From: Pseudoxanthomonas sp. Root65
GTDB lineage: Bacteria > Pseudomonadota > Gammaproteobacteria > Xanthomonadales > Xanthomonadaceae
DNA: 64,000 nt
NCBI RefSeq assembly: GCF_001427635.1
Contig: NZ_LMHA01000002.1
Location: 744,001-808,000, forward strand
Reading direction: 5' to 3'
Made by a program: the position numbers and the translations under genes. This document shows, piece by piece, positions 37,317-46,683 of the stretch. How positions within the stretch are numbered: position 1 is the stretch's first letter; each line of letters opens with the position of its first letter. The notes under the pieces were generated by a model. It ran no database searches. It was given only the letters and a program-made list of their open reading frames with translations, and was not told the origin of the DNA.

Positions 37317-37318
37317 TC

Positions 37319-39409
37319 TCAGGGCGTAGCGTCCTGCGTGGGGGTGGCGTAGGGCGCCAGATAACGGTTCAGGCCCTGCGCTCGCAGCGTTGCGGCGGCC
37401 GCGGGCCAGTCCACCGGCTTGCCCGTCTTCAGGGCCTCGAGCACGGCCACCACGGACAGCTCGACTTCCGGCAGGCCGGCCGCGCCCACCGCGTTGCGGC
37501 GCTGCTCGATGGCGTCGAACAGCACCGCATTCGCTTCGGCATACGACAGCGGCGCCGTCGTGCCGTGCGCGGCGCGCCATGCGGAGGATTCCAGCGTGCC
37601 GTTGACGTGCGAGAGGATCAGCCATGTGGCACGGCCGATCAGTTTCAGGTTGCCCGGCTGCACGCTGGTCATGGTGTTGCCGACCACGCGGCCCAGCTTG
37701 GCCATCACGCCGGTGGAGTGCGCGTTGATCAGCATCTTCAGCACGATGGTCTGGTCGAGTTCGAACGCGTCGCGCTGCGGCACGGTCACCGCGATCACCG
37801 GCACCGGACGGGGGGCGGCGACATCGCGCAGCACCTCCGACGCCAGCGGCCTTGCGGACACCGACACCAGCACCAGCTCGGCGCCAGCCTGGGTGGCGGC
37901 CTGCAGCCACTGCCGGTTCGCCTCCCGATGCGCTTCGTCGCCGAGCAGGATCAGCGCGCCGGAGTCTCCGGCCGCGGGCGCATTGCGCTGCATGTTGGCC
38001 GGTGAGTACGACAGGTCGTACAGCGCCTGCTGTTCGTCGCCCGCATTCGACAGGCCGCGCAACGCGGCCTCGCGCAGATAGGGATCGTCAATGCCGTTCT
38101 CGAACGGCGGCAAGTACAGCGCCTTGTCGAGGCCATGGAACGGTCGGTGCAGCAGCGCCTGCCACGCCTGTGCGCCATCGGTGGCCGGGGTCCACACCTG
38201 GATCCACGAGCGCCGCTCGCTCGCGTTGACCGGATCAAGCGGGCCGAGCCGGAAGGTCGGCGCGCGTTCGGTGACGTCCACGAACACCGGCATCAGCGCG
38301 CGCGTGGCGAGATAGGTGCTGCGGCGACCGTTGGCGTAGCTGGCGGCCTCGCGGTCGGTCCATGCGGCCAGCTTCGGTGCCGCGGCCGCCGTGGTCCGCT
38401 GCAGGGCGGTGAAGCCGCGCAGACGGTCGGCGATGCCGACGTCGTTGAAGCCCAGCGAGGCCAGTTCGTCGGCCGACAACACGTCGCGCAGCAGCGCGCG
38501 GGTGGCGTCTTCCAGCACCACGCCCAGCACGTACAGGCTGGTCGTCGTCGCCTGCATGCGGGTGGAGCCGGTGATGGCCTGCGGTCCGGTCGGCAGCGGG
38601 ATCTTGGTGATGCGCGCATCGTCCAGCACGCGGCGGCTGCGCTCGAACGGGCGCAGCACGTCGTCCGGATTGTTGTAGACGAACCACGTGCGGCGCGCGT
38701 CCGCGCCGGCCTGGTCGGCGGCGGCCAGCGCGGTGCCGATCACCGCCGAGGTCTCGCCGCCTTCGGTGACGGCGAACACCAGGTCCTGCGGACGGATGCC
38801 GTTGTCCTGCAACTGCAGGCGGCCGATCTCGGGAATGTCCTCGAAGCCTTCCAGCGAGGCGATCAGCGCACGGTCGCCGCCGGTGATTTCGCCGCGCACG
38901 CGCTCGCCCAGTGTCGGATAGCGCGCTTCGATCCTCGCCATCAGCGGCGACTGCGCCGTGCGCTGCCAGAACGGCCGCCACAGCCCGCTTTCGATGGTTT
39001 CCGCCAGGCGTCCGGTGGAACCGGTGCCGTAGAAGTACAGCCGATGGCCTTCGCGCAGCGCGCGGGTGATCTCCCTCGAGGCCGCGTCCAGGGCGGCCAG
39101 GCGCGCCGGATCGGCGGCCACGCCCTGCAGCGCTTTCGCGATGTCCTCGTCAACGGCCAGCAGCGAGGCCAGGCCATCGGCGGTGTCGGCGGCGATGCGG
39201 GTGCTCAGGTCGACGCTGCGCGGATGGCGCTGTTCCGTCAGCAGGCTGTGCAACTGGAACTGCTGCTTGTGCGCCACGAAATCCTGCGACTGCGCCGAGG
39301 GCGACACGCCCAGGCGGTTGGTCGCGGGCTGGGCCGCCGCGGGGGCCAGCACGCCGGCCATGACAAGGAAAGACATGCTGCGCATGATGCGTTTCGCCGT
39401 ACGGGACAT
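37319..39409 (-). CDS. exported MurQ-like SIS-domain protein (MurNAc 6-phosphate etherase relative)
   Basis: A 696-residue protein. The first ~27 residues are a signal peptide ([18 protein letters not shown]). After it come blocks that line up with the MurNAc-6-P etherase Mur[14 protein letters not shown] (58-70), [11 protein letters not shown] (127-137), LEGFEDI (186-192, matching the EGAEDS glutamates), TEGGETS (215-221) and ITGSTRM (279-285). The second half repeats MurQ-type C-terminal features ([21 protein letters not shown], then [12 protein letters not shown]). MurQ itself is about 300 residues and cytoplasmic. AGGTGA lies 8 nt before ATG 39409. The gene is divergent from the muramidase gene. 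Activity is inferred. Confidence 0.72.
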   Translation of the reverse strand: MSRTAKRIMRSMSFLVMAGVLAPAAAQPATNRLGVSPSAQSQDFVAHKQQFQLHSLLTEQRHPRSVDLSTRIAADTADGLASLLAVDEDIAKALQGVAADPARLAALDAASREITRALREGHRLYFYGTGSTGRLAETIESGLWRPFWQRTAQSPLMARIEARYPTLGERVRGEITGGDRALIASLEGFEDIPEIGRLQLQDNGIRPQDLVFAVTEGGETSAVIGTALAAADQAGADARRTWFVYNNPDDVLRPFERSRRVLDDARITKIPLPTGPQAITGSTRMQATTTSLYVLGVVLEDATRALLRDVLSADELASLGFNDVGIADRLRGFTALQRTTAAAAPKLAAWTDREAASYANGRRSTYLATRALMPVFVDVTERAPTFRLGPLDPVNASERRSWIQVWTPATDGAQAWQALLHRPFHGLDKALYLPPFENGIDDPYLREAALRGLSNAGDEQQALYDLSYSPANMQRNAPAAGDSGALILLGDEAHREANRQWLQAATQAGAELVLVSVSARPLASEVLRDVAAPRPVPVIAVTVPQRDAFELDQTIVLKMLINAHSTGVMAKLGRVVGNTMTSVQPGNLKLIGRATWLILSHVNGTLESSAWRAAHGTTAPLSYAEANAVLFDAIEQRRNAVGAAGLPEVELSVVAVLEALKTGKPVDWPAAAATLRAQGLNRYLAPYATPTQDATP

Positions 39410-39478
39410 CGGATCGCTCACCTGACAACGGAAGAATGCGGCATTGCCGGCGGATGGCGCGGCGACGGACGCAGGCTG

Positions 39479-39499
39479 CTATTGTCGTGACAACGATAG
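39479..39499. promoter_or_regulatory. 21-bp imperfect palindrome between the MurQ-like gene and namZ
   Basis: CTATTGTCGTGACAACGATA followed by G reads as CTATnGTnGT-g-ACnACnATAG on both strands. It lies 17 nt before the namZ start and about 70 nt from the divergent start, the position expected for a shared operator. No regulator gene is adjacent. Confidence 0.4.
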
Positions 39500-39516
39500 C
39501 AAACGGTCGTGACACT

Positions 39517-40809
39517 ATGCCCCGGTTCCATCGTCCCCTGCATGCTGCACTGCGCCCGGTCCGCGCCCGCGTGTTGCTGGCGCTGTTGTCGCTGGCGTCC
39601 TTCTGGCCGTACGCGGCCGCTGTCGCAGCCGAGGCCGTGGCACCACGCCTGGGCATCGAGGTACTGCTGGAACAGCGGCTGGACCTGCTGCGTGGCAAGC
39701 GGGTCGGGCTGGTGACCAACGCCACGGGGCTGGACAGCCAGCTGCGCAGCGACGTGGACCGCTTTGCCGCGCATCCGGACTTCACGCTCGTCGCGCTTTT
39801 CGGGCCCGAGCACGGGGTGCGCGGCGACGTGCAGGCGGGCGACAAGGTGTCCTCCTCGCGCGATGCCGCCACGGGCCTGCCGGTGCACAGCCTGTACGGA
39901 GCGCATCGCGAACCCACGCCGGCGATGCTGGCCGGCATCGACGTGCTGGTCTTCGATATCCAGGACGTGGGCACGCGCTTCTACACCTATCCCTACACAC
40001 TGGCGGGCGTGATGCGTGCGGCGAAGCGTGCGGGCATTCCGGTCGTCGTCGCCGACCGTCCGGACCCGCTCGGCGGTGTGCAGGTCGAAGGCCCGGTGCT
40101 GGAGCCGGCGTTGGCCTCGTTCGTCGGCCTGTTCCCGATCCCGCTGCGGCATGGCATGACGATCGGCGAACTGGCTTCGCTGTTCAATGCCGAATTCGGC
40201 ATCGGCGCCGAGCTGCATGTGGTGGCGATGCAGGGATGGCGACGTGGCGACGAACCGCTGCGGGGCGCGCTGCCGTGGGTGCCGCCATCGCCCAACATGC
40301 CCACGCCGGACACCGCGCTGGTCTATCCGGGCATGGGCCTGCTGGAAGGCACCAACGTGTCGGAAGGACGCGGCACCACGCGGCCGTTCGAGACCCTCGG
40401 CGCACCGTGGGTGGATGCGCGCGCGCTGGCCGAACGGCTCAATGCGATGGCGTTGCCGGGCGTGCGGTTCCGTCCGACCTGGTTCACGCCGACTTTTTCC
40501 AAGCACGCCGGCCAGGCCTGCGGCGGCGTGCAGCTGCATGTCACCGATCGTGCCGCGTTCCGCCCGGTCCGCACCGGCGTCGCGGTGTTGAAGGCCTTGC
40601 ACGACCAGCATCCGCAGGACTTCGATTTCCTGCCGGGCGAACCGCCGTTCTTCGACCGGCTGGCCGGCGTGCCGTGGCTGCGCGAGGCCATCGCACGCGG
40701 CGACACGCTGGACGCCATCGAAGCGCGGTGGCAGGCGCCGCTGGCGGATTTCCTCCGCCTCCGCCAGCGCCACCTGCGGTATCCGGGCAGGTCCGACGCG
40801 CGCGACTGA
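39517..40809 (+). CDS. namZ: exo-beta-N-acetylmuramidase NamZ family (DUF1343), exported
   Basis: A 430-residue protein that in Bacillus NamZ releases terminal MurNAc from peptidoglycan fragments. The ATG at 39517 gives a signal peptide (LLALLSLASFWPYAAAVAAEA). Family marks are GKRVGLVTNATG, FGPEHGVRGD, GLPVHSLYG, FDIQDVGTRFYTY, NMPTPDTALVYPGMGLLEGTN and the FETLGAPW block. Its neighbour, read the other way, is the MurQ-like protein, and both carry export signals, pointing to muropeptide processing in the periplasm. It ends 6 nt from the convergent patatin-like gene. Confidence 0.92.
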   Translation: MPRFHRPLHAALRPVRARVLLALLSLASFWPYAAAVAAEAVAPRLGIEVLLEQRLDLLRGKRVGLVTNATGLDSQLRSDVDRFAAHPDFTLVALFGPEHGVRGDVQAGDKVSSSRDAATGLPVHSLYGAHREPTPAMLAGIDVLVFDIQDVGTRFYTYPYTLAGVMRAAKRAGIPVVVADRPDPLGGVQVEGPVLEPALASFVGLFPIPLRHGMTIGELASLFNAEFGIGAELHVVAMQGWRRGDEPLRGALPWVPPSPNMPTPDTALVYPGMGLLEGTNVSEGRGTTRPFETLGAPWVDARALAERLNAMALPGVRFRPTWFTPTFSKHAGQACGGVQLHVTDRAAFRPVRTGVAVLKALHDQHPQDFDFLPGEPPFFDRLAGVPWLREAIARGDTLDAIEARWQAPLADFLRLRQRHLRYPGRSDARD

Positions 40810-40815
40810 TCCGGT

Positions 40816-43800
40816 TCAACGGGTCTGGGCTTCGTTGGCCCATTTGGAGATGTCGCGGTGGCCGCCATAGGTGCTGTCCACCGGCGGCAGCCACAGTTCC
40901 ATCACGCCCTTGCCCGGCCTGAAGCGCGAGGGCAGCGGTGCGATCGCCACCCCGTTGCCGGGGCCGTACCAGGGTTCTATCTGCTGTTGCACCCAGGCGG
41001 CGACGGCGTCGGCACAGGCCTGCCGGTGGGGCAGGTCGTGCACGATCAGCGTGGGCGTGCGGTAGGGCGTGGGCGGACGTGCCTTGCGCGCCGTGGCCGA
41101 GCTCACCACGTTCTCGATGCCGGGAATGCGCACGCCGCTGTCGGCAACCGGCGGCTCCAACGTCGCGATGCGCGCGCGCGTGGCTTCGTCATAGACATGC
41201 ACGTAGAGCGTGGCATCGCGATCCCCCTGGCGGCAGGCCTGCAGGCGGGTGTCGGCAACGGGAGGAGGCGGAGGCGGTGGTGCGGGAACCGGCATCTCGC
41301 TCCCCAGCGTGGGGACGGGGTCGGGCGGCGGTGGCGGCGCAGGCACGGGTTGCGCGCCCACCGCGGCGCCCGCGATGGCGCCGACGGCCGGCGACACGTC
41401 CAGTGGTATCTCGTCCTGCGGGGTGATGTCGCGGCTCTTGCCCCAGTAGCCGTAGTAGCGCGTGCCCGGCTGTGTGCACACGTAGTCGCACAGCCCCGAG
41501 CGCTCGCGGTCTTCGAACGCGGTCGACGGCCGGCAGAAGGTGCCCAGCGTCTGGCCGGGGAGGATGCTGCACTGCTGCTGCGCGCGATAGACCAGCGCAC
41601 CGGCATCGCTGTCGCCGGCGTCTTCCAGCCGGACGTCGGCGACCTGTCGGTACAGCGCGGCCATCGCGATCTTCTGCGCATCGCTGGCGAAGGGCGGCTG
41701 GTCCGGCGTCTCTTCCCACAGGTCCAGCGCCTCGGTGGCGACATCGATGTGCTGCTGGGTGCGGTCCACCTGCGCCTGCCGGCTTTCCTCGATGCGGTCG
41801 AACACCTGCATCAGCGGCACCAGCATCGTCACCAGCACGCCCAGGCCCAGCGTCGCCCCGAGTGCTGCCGTCTTCGCGTTGCCGCGCCAGAACGGGACCG
41901 CCTGCGCATCCGGTTCGGCCGGTCGGAACTGCAGCCGCCGCAGCGGCGGCAGTTCGTCGTCGCCTTCCACCGGCGAGGACCAGCCGGGAATGCGCGCCAG
42001 CCAGCGCGGGTGCAGTGCGTCGCCGAAGTCCTCGCCGAGCCGGTGATAGCTCTCCCACTGCGCCTCGTCGAAGAACTGGTCGGACGTCGGCTGTTGCGGG
42101 AACAGCGGATTGCGGCTGGCATAGGCCAGCACGTCGCTGTCCAGCGCCCAGTGCAGGTTGGGCTTCACCACCAGCAGCGTGCCGACGCGGCGTTCGCCGT
42201 TGACTTCGGGGTAGCGGATGCGCGCCAGCAGCACGCCGCGCGCGGTGTACAGGTGGCGCAGGTCTTCCGGTGCCAGGATGTTGATCTGGGTATCGGTGGG
42301 CAGCGGCAGCCGGCCGGCGCTCTCGTGCGTGTAGAACTCGATGTCGGTGCCGAAGTCGATGCGCGCCTTGCGCACCAGGTTCTCCAGGTCGCCGAACTGG
42401 TACTGCGGGTCGGCGCCGCAGTCGGCCAGGATGATGAAGTCGAGCTGCCGCCGCAGCAGCGCATGCACGCCGGTGTTGTCGAAGTGGCCACCGTCGGACA
42501 GGTACCAGCTGGCCGCGCTCTGTCCATGGAACCGGCCCATCGCTTCGGACAGCAGACGTCCGGCCTTGGAGCCACGCAGTGCTTCGCGCAGGCGCGAAGC
42601 CGGCTGGAACGCCTGCGCGCGCCCGACCTTCAGCCAGTAGCCCAGGCGTGCGCCAGCCAGGAACAGCAGCAGCGCCCAGCCGCGCGTGGTGTACGCGCCG
42701 GCACCGGGCGCGGCGGCGGCCCCGGAGATCGCGATCCAGCGCCCCAGCGTGTCCAGCCCCGATTGCAGCAGGATTGGCGTGCCTTCGCGCGCCACTTCCA
42801 GCCCGCGTGCCGAGGCGACCATCGATTCGCCCTTGCGGTCGGCGTTGTACAGACCGCTGCGGCCGCCGCGGGTCTGGTTGAGGCAGACGTTCACCAGATG
42901 CAGCGGGCCGCCTTGCAGCTCCGGACGGTAATCGGCCAGCGCCACGTCATCGCCCGGCACCACGGCGGTGACGTCGGAGACGCGTTCGGGATTGTCGGGT
43001 GCCGCCGGACCCGGGGTGGGCATCTCGTCCAGGTGCCGCGCCGGATTGCCCACGCCCAGGTAGGCGCGCGTCAGCCGCGCACGGTAGAAGTTGTGCATCG
43101 ACGAGGTGTTGGCGGTCTCCGCGTTCCATGCGGTCAGCAGCAGCCACCCGACCAACGCAGCGGCGAGCAGGCCGAGCCGTCCGCCGCGGTTGTCGAGCAC
43201 CGGCAGTTGCGCGACTGCCGGCACCGCATCGAACACCCACCACTGCACCAGCGTCACCCATGCCAGCAGCAGCAACAGCGCCACGCCGATCCCCAGCAGG
43301 TCCAGCAGGCGGGGGCCGATGCCCAGCGACGGCCCCTCGTCGGCATTGGCCATCTTCTGCAGCGGATCGGCGTACGCGCGCACCACCGCCAGCAGCACGC
43401 CACCCACGCCCAGACCGCCGTAGACCCACGCGCCGCCGGACTGCAGCACGTTCATAAGCCACCAGCTGAGCAGATCCAGCGCACCGGCCGCCAGCAACAG
43501 CAGAGTGACCAGGTTGAACAGGCGCAGCTGCGCCGTCATGCGGTTGCGCAGCTGCGCGTTGGCCACGCTGCGGCCGACCCCGCGCGAGCGCAGGCAGCGG
43601 ACCAGCAGCACCGTCCCGTGCACGGCCACGCTGGCCAGCGCCAGCACCAGCGCCACCAGCAGCGGTGGCGCACGCAGCCAGCGGGTGTCCGGCGCCCACA
43701 GCGCGGCCCCGATCCAGACCGCCGTCACCGCCGTGGCCACGATGACGGCGACATCGCCGAACGCGATGCGCGCGCCTTGGGGCTCCGGTTTGCCGGGCTC

Positions 43801-44448
43801 CGGTATCACGTCGCGCAGCATCCAGTAACTGACCAGGCTGCCGGGCACCAGCGCCAGCCAGCAGGCCGCCGCCAGCGGCCACCAGGCACTGGCCCAGCCT
43901 TCCCATTGTTCGGCCGACAGCAGGTTGAGGTCGTTCTGCAGGAAGTGCGGCAGCACCACCAGGCAGCCGACCAGCATGGCCATCAGGCCGAATTCCAGGT
44001 GGATGGCGATGCCGGCGCGCAGGTAGGTGGCGAACGCGGCGCCGTAGTCGCGCGCCCCGCGCGGGGTGAGGTAGCGGCCGTAGCGACGCAGCCACGCGAG
44101 TGCCATCGAGTCGTTGCGCTGGAGCAGTTCCTGCGCGCGCTTCAGTCCCAGCGCCGCGACCAGCCGGCCGAACGCCGCGCCGGCATAACCGCCGCCCGAC
44201 ACGGTGGACAGGTAGTCCAGCCGTGGCAGCACGCCGTTGCGGGCCAGCCCGCGCAGCAGGCCGATACAGAAGGTGGCGCTGCGGATGCCGCCTCCCGACA
44301 GGGCCAGACCGACGGTGGAACGCAGCGGCGTGCTCACCCCATCGCGGCGCAGGGCGTCCTCGCGCGCGTGCAGGGCACTCTGTTCCTCCGGCGGGATCGT
44401 GTCGGGCAGGACGCGCCCGTGCGCGCGTGCGGTATCGGCGTCCGACAT
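40816..44448 (-). CDS. large polytopic patatin-like phospholipase-domain protein
   Basis: About 1,210 residues. Patatin elements flank a membrane region: the oxyanion-type LALSGGGIRSATF (residues about 47-59), the nucleophile region YLSTVSGGGYAGAAF and, much later, the catalytic Asp in WYLSDGGHFDNTG. Between them lie at least eight hydrophobic segments (for example MAMLVGCLVVLPHFL and VALVLALASVAVHGTVLLV). Another segment (GATLGLGVLVTMLVPLM) precedes the C-terminal third, which has proline-rich repeats (PAPPPPPDP and PAPPPPPPPV). The start at 44448 has GAGG 6 nt upstream; an ATG at 44532 is the alternative. Lipase activity is inferred. It is convergent with namZ. Confidence 0.82.
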   Translation of the reverse strand: MSDADTARAHGRVLPDTIPPEEQSALHAREDALRRDGVSTPLRSTVGLALSGGGIRSATFCIGLLRGLARNGVLPRLDYLSTVSGGGYAGAAFGRLVAALGLKRAQELLQRNDSMALAWLRRYGRYLTPRGARDYGAAFATYLRAGIAIHLEFGLMAMLVGCLVVLPHFLQNDLNLLSAEQWEGWASAWWPLAAACWLALVPGSLVSYWMLRDVIPEPGKPEPQGARIAFGDVAVIVATAVTAVWIGAALWAPDTRWLRAPPLLVALVLALASVAVHGTVLLVRCLRSRGVGRSVANAQLRNRMTAQLRLFNLVTLLLLAAGALDLLSWWLMNVLQSGGAWVYGGLGVGGVLLAVVRAYADPLQKMANADEGPSLGIGPRLLDLLGIGVALLLLLAWVTLVQWWVFDAVPAVAQLPVLDNRGGRLGLLAAALVGWLLLTAWNAETANTSSMHNFYRARLTRAYLGVGNPARHLDEMPTPGPAAPDNPERVSDVTAVVPGDDVALADYRPELQGGPLHLVNVCLNQTRGGRSGLYNADRKGESMVASARGLEVAREGTPILLQSGLDTLGRWIAISGAAAAPGAGAYTTRGWALLLFLAGARLGYWLKVGRAQAFQPASRLREALRGSKAGRLLSEAMGRFHGQSAASWYLSDGGHFDNTGVHALLRRQLDFIILADCGADPQYQFGDLENLVRKARIDFGTDIEFYTHESAGRLPLPTDTQINILAPEDLRHLYTARGVLLARIRYPEVNGERRVGTLLVVKPNLHWALDSDVLAYASRNPLFPQQPTSDQFFDEAQWESYHRLGEDFGDALHPRWLARIPGWSSPVEGDDELPPLRRLQFRPAEPDAQAVPFWRGNAKTAALGATLGLGVLVTMLVPLMQVFDRIEESRQAQVDRTQQHIDVATEALDLWEETPDQPPFASDAQKIAMAALYRQVADVRLEDAGDSDAGALVYRAQQQCSILPGQTLGTFCRPSTAFEDRERSGLCDYVCTQPGTRYYGYWGKSRDITPQDEIPLDVSPAVGAIAGAAVGAQPVPAPPPPPDPVPTLGSEMPVPAPPPPPPPVADTRLQACRQGDRDATLYVHVYDEATRARIATLEPPVADSGVRIPGIENVVSSATARKARPPTPYRTPTLIVHDLPHRQACADAVAAWVQQQIEPWYGPGNGVAIAPLPSRFRPGKGVMELWLPPVDSTYGGHRDISKWANEAQTR

Positions 44449-44543
44449 GGCGATCCTCGCTGCCTCATGCCCGGGGGCGTCACTAGTCGGACAACGCGTC
44501 ACGACTCGGGAGGAGGCCACCGGCGCGGACATTCATGCGTTTA

Positions 44544-44570
44544 CGTGTCCACGTGCGAAACGCGGACACG
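44544..44570 (-). terminator. possible terminator hairpin after the SnoaL-like gene
   Basis: CGTGTCC...GGACACG with inner CG pairs forms an imperfect stem 10 nt after the stop of the SnoaL-like gene. No U-run follows, so the call is weak. Confidence 0.3.
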
Positions 44571-44579
44571 CACATCCGC

Positions 44580-44966
44580 CTATGACGCGGGCCCGTCCAG
44601 GAACACCGTGAGTACGCGGATGCGGCCTTCTTCGATCTGCGCGATGTCCATGCCGGTGACGACTGCCGGTCCATCGGCCGGGCCCGAATGCCACTGCAGC
44701 CGGCCGACGCCGTGGTGGCCGCTGGCCGGTCCCACGGCGGTGAACACGAACGCGGGTGGCAGGCTGGCGAGCAGGGTGGTGACGGCATCGCCGATGGCCG
44801 CATGCCCACGCACAGAGGCGTGCGGCTCGTTCAGGACGGCGTCGTCGGCATACAGCTCGCGAATCGCCTGCATGCGCAGCGCCGCATCGCGTTCGCCGAA
44901 CACCCGCGTGAGGTTGGCTCGCATCAGGCGGTCGTAATCGAAGGGGGTGTCAGGGGATAGGGACAT
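44580..44966 (-). CDS. SnoaL/NTF2-like small protein
   Basis: A 128-residue cone-shaped NTF2-fold protein. The pattern is typical: an N-terminal helix (DYDRLMRANLTRVFGERDAALRMQAIRELYADDAVLNEPH), then VRGHAAIGDAVTTLLASLP and strands ending in GRIRVLTVFLDGPA. Members include isomerases, dehydratases and proteins of unknown role. Its start lies inside the end of the AraC-type regulator gene (17-nt overlap), so the regulator and this protein are cotranscribed. Confidence 0.85.
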   Translation of the reverse strand: MSLSPDTPFDYDRLMRANLTRVFGERDAALRMQAIRELYADDAVLNEPHASVRGHAAIGDAVTTLLASLPPAFVFTAVGPASGHHGVGRLQWHSGPADGPAVVTGMDIAQIEEGRIRVLTVFLDGPAS

Positions 44967-45420
44967 GGGTGCTCCAGGGCGGTAGACGAATGGCGGGGAG
45001 AGAAGCATCCGGCTCGCCCGCATCGTGCTCGATGACGCCACGGGACGCGTACTGATGCGGGGTGAGCCCGGTGGCAGAACGGAATGCGCGGGAAAAATGG
45101 CTCTGGTCGAAGAAGCCCACGCCCGTGGCGATCAGGGTCAAGGGCACCTGGCCAGCACGAAGCAGGCGTTTGGCCTCCAGGATGCGCCGCCAGCGCACGT
45201 ATTGCATCGGACTCATCCGGATTTCCTGACGGAACAGCCTGGCGAAATGGAACCTGCTGACGTGGGCGGCCGCGGCGATGCCGCTCAGCGTGAGCGGTTC
45301 ATGGAAACGGGCTTCAATATGCGTGAGGGCGCGGACGACGGCGCGCGCTCTGGCCTCCCGTTGCCCGCTGGCGCTCGCGCCGATGGCGATGGACCCTGCC
45401 ACCCACGTGCGTTGTTGCAT
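44950..45420 (-). CDS. AraC-family regulator consisting of the DNA-binding domain only
   Basis: A 156-residue protein with the double helix-turn-helix of AraC/XylS: ALTHIEARFHEPLTLSGIAAAAHVSRFHFARLFRQEI, then LLRAGQVPLTLIATGVGFFDQSHFSRAFRSATGLTPHQYASR. There is no N-terminal sensor domain, only about 30 extra residues, so any signal must be sensed elsewhere. It overlaps the SnoaL-like gene by 17 nt and is divergent from the OsmC-like gene over a 194-nt spacer, and may control both. Confidence 0.9.
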   Translation of the reverse strand: MQQRTWVAGSIAIGASASGQREARARAVVRALTHIEARFHEPLTLSGIAAAAHVSRFHFARLFRQEIRMSPMQYVRWRRILEAKRLLRAGQVPLTLIATGVGFFDQSHFSRAFRSATGLTPHQYASRGVIEHDAGEPDASLPAIRLPPWSTHVPIP

Positions 45421-45614
45421 GCGCTGCCTTGTCCGAAAGCCGCAACCTTGTCACTCCGGTGTCCGTGCCGGTAGCACCATGCGCTGCGCTGCTGTGTCGC
45501 AGGAAACGGAACGCCGGGTGGCGCGCTACCGACGTTAGCCTGTAGGTTCGCAGCCTGAGCGGCTCCCGGGCTGCCTGCGACCGTGCCCATCATCGACAGA
45601 GAGAAAGACACACC

Positions 45615-46004
45615 ATGGCCCATGTGAACGTCGTATCGACAGGGACGTCCTACGCCCACCACATCACCAGCCGGGGGCACACGCTGACCGCCGACGAGCC
45701 GGCCGCGCTGGGCGGCCAGGATCAGGGCATGGCGCCGTTCGACCTGTACCTGGCCTCGCTGGCGGCATGCACCGCGATCACCCTGCGCATGTATGCGGAG
45801 AAGAAGGGGTGGGACCTGGGCGAGTTCAGCGCGGAGCTGTCCTCGCGGCGCGACGAATCCGGCAAGCTGCACGTGCACCGCAGGCTTCGCGCCTCCGTCG
45901 GACTGACCGATGCGCAATGGAGCCGGTTGCTGGAGGTCGTGGCGAAGACGCCGGTGACGCTGGTGATGCGCGAAGGCGCCGTGATCACCAGCGAACGCGC
46001 CTGA
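45615..46004 (+). CDS. OsmC-family protein with a single cysteine
   Basis: A 129-residue OsmC/Ohr-fold protein. OsmC peroxidases use two cysteines; here the first is present (LAACTAITLR, Cys52), but the second, normally in a C-P-V motif near the C terminus, is replaced (AKTPVTLVM has Thr). It therefore may not be a thiol peroxidase of the usual type. The start is preceded by AGAGAGAAAGA. It stands alone downstream of a spacer shared with the AraC-type regulator. Confidence 0.85.
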   Translation: MAHVNVVSTGTSYAHHITSRGHTLTADEPAALGGQDQGMAPFDLYLASLAACTAITLRMYAEKKGWDLGEFSAELSSRRDESGKLHVHRRLRASVGLTDAQWSRLLEVVAKTPVTLVMREGAVITSERA

Positions 46005-46035
46005 GCATGTCGCTCCCACAATCGCTGAGCGGACG

Positions 46036-46683
46036 TCAGCTCCGTCGCTTGCGGGTTCGCGTGCGGCTGGCGGGCTTGCCGCTGTCTGCGCCATCGGCGG
46101 CGAGCGGGCCGAGGTCCTGCTGCAGGCGTTCCAGCGACGACAGCGTGTCGGTGTAGGCGATGAAGTGTTGCAGGTAGCCGGGCGAGACCTCGCGCATGAA
46201 GTGCAGGGCGCGGTGGACCAGCTTGCCGGAGTTGAGCGGTCCCGCGTCGCCGGGCAGGTCGTCGAGCGAGGCGCGCAGTTGGCTGTCGGTGCGCACCTGC
46301 GTCCACACGCGACGCGCCTCTTCGAGCGCGGCGGGTGCCTGGCTTGGCGGTGTGTCCATGGGGCCGGCGGTCGGCGTGGACGGTATCGGCGAACGCTGCC
46401 GCAGCACGGTCACGAGGTCATGCAGCGTAGTGCCGTCCACGTGCAGCGTGGAGCCGGTCGCGGCGCGCGCCGGCGGCGGCGTCCATCCAGCCAGATCGGT
46501 GGCGTACTCGCCGATCAGGCGGGTCAGGCGTGCGTCGAGCAGGCGTCGTGCTTCTCCGGCGTGCGCCTGCGTACGCGTCGCCAGTGCATCGAGGAAGGCG
46601 AAGCGCATGGGATCCATGCGCTCGGCGCCGCGCGCGCGCCAGGCCTGCAACTGCGCGCTGGCGGGCAGGGCGTCACCGTCCAT
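46036..46683 (-). CDS. DUF2894 family protein, last gene of the stator-like operon
   Basis: A 215-residue soluble, helical protein. Family-like phrases are DGDALPASAQLQAWRARGAERMDPMRF and, in the second half, ARRVWTQVRTDSQLRASLDDLPGDAGPLNSGKLVHRAL, with FMREVSPGYLQHFIAYTDTLSSLE before a basic tail (TRTRKRRS). Its start lies inside the end of the MotB-like gene (11-nt overlap). Function is unknown; in my memory this DUF travels with DUF3348 and DUF802 genes in proteobacteria. Confidence 0.85.
   Translation of the reverse strand: MDGDALPASAQLQAWRARGAERMDPMRFAFLDALATRTQAHAGEARRLLDARLTRLIGEYATDLAGWTPPPARAATGSTLHVDGTTLHDLVTVLRQRSPIPSTPTAGPMDTPPSQAPAALEEARRVWTQVRTDSQLRASLDDLPGDAGPLNSGKLVHRALHFMREVSPGYLQHFIAYTDTLSSLERLQQDLGPLAADGADSGKPASRTRTRKRRS

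Noticed and set aside
40858..44937. A 1,359-codon open frame on the plus strand opposite the patatin-like gene
   Set aside because: It is antisense to a protein with clear patatin motifs and membrane segments, has low-complexity composition, and crosses the next gene's boundary.
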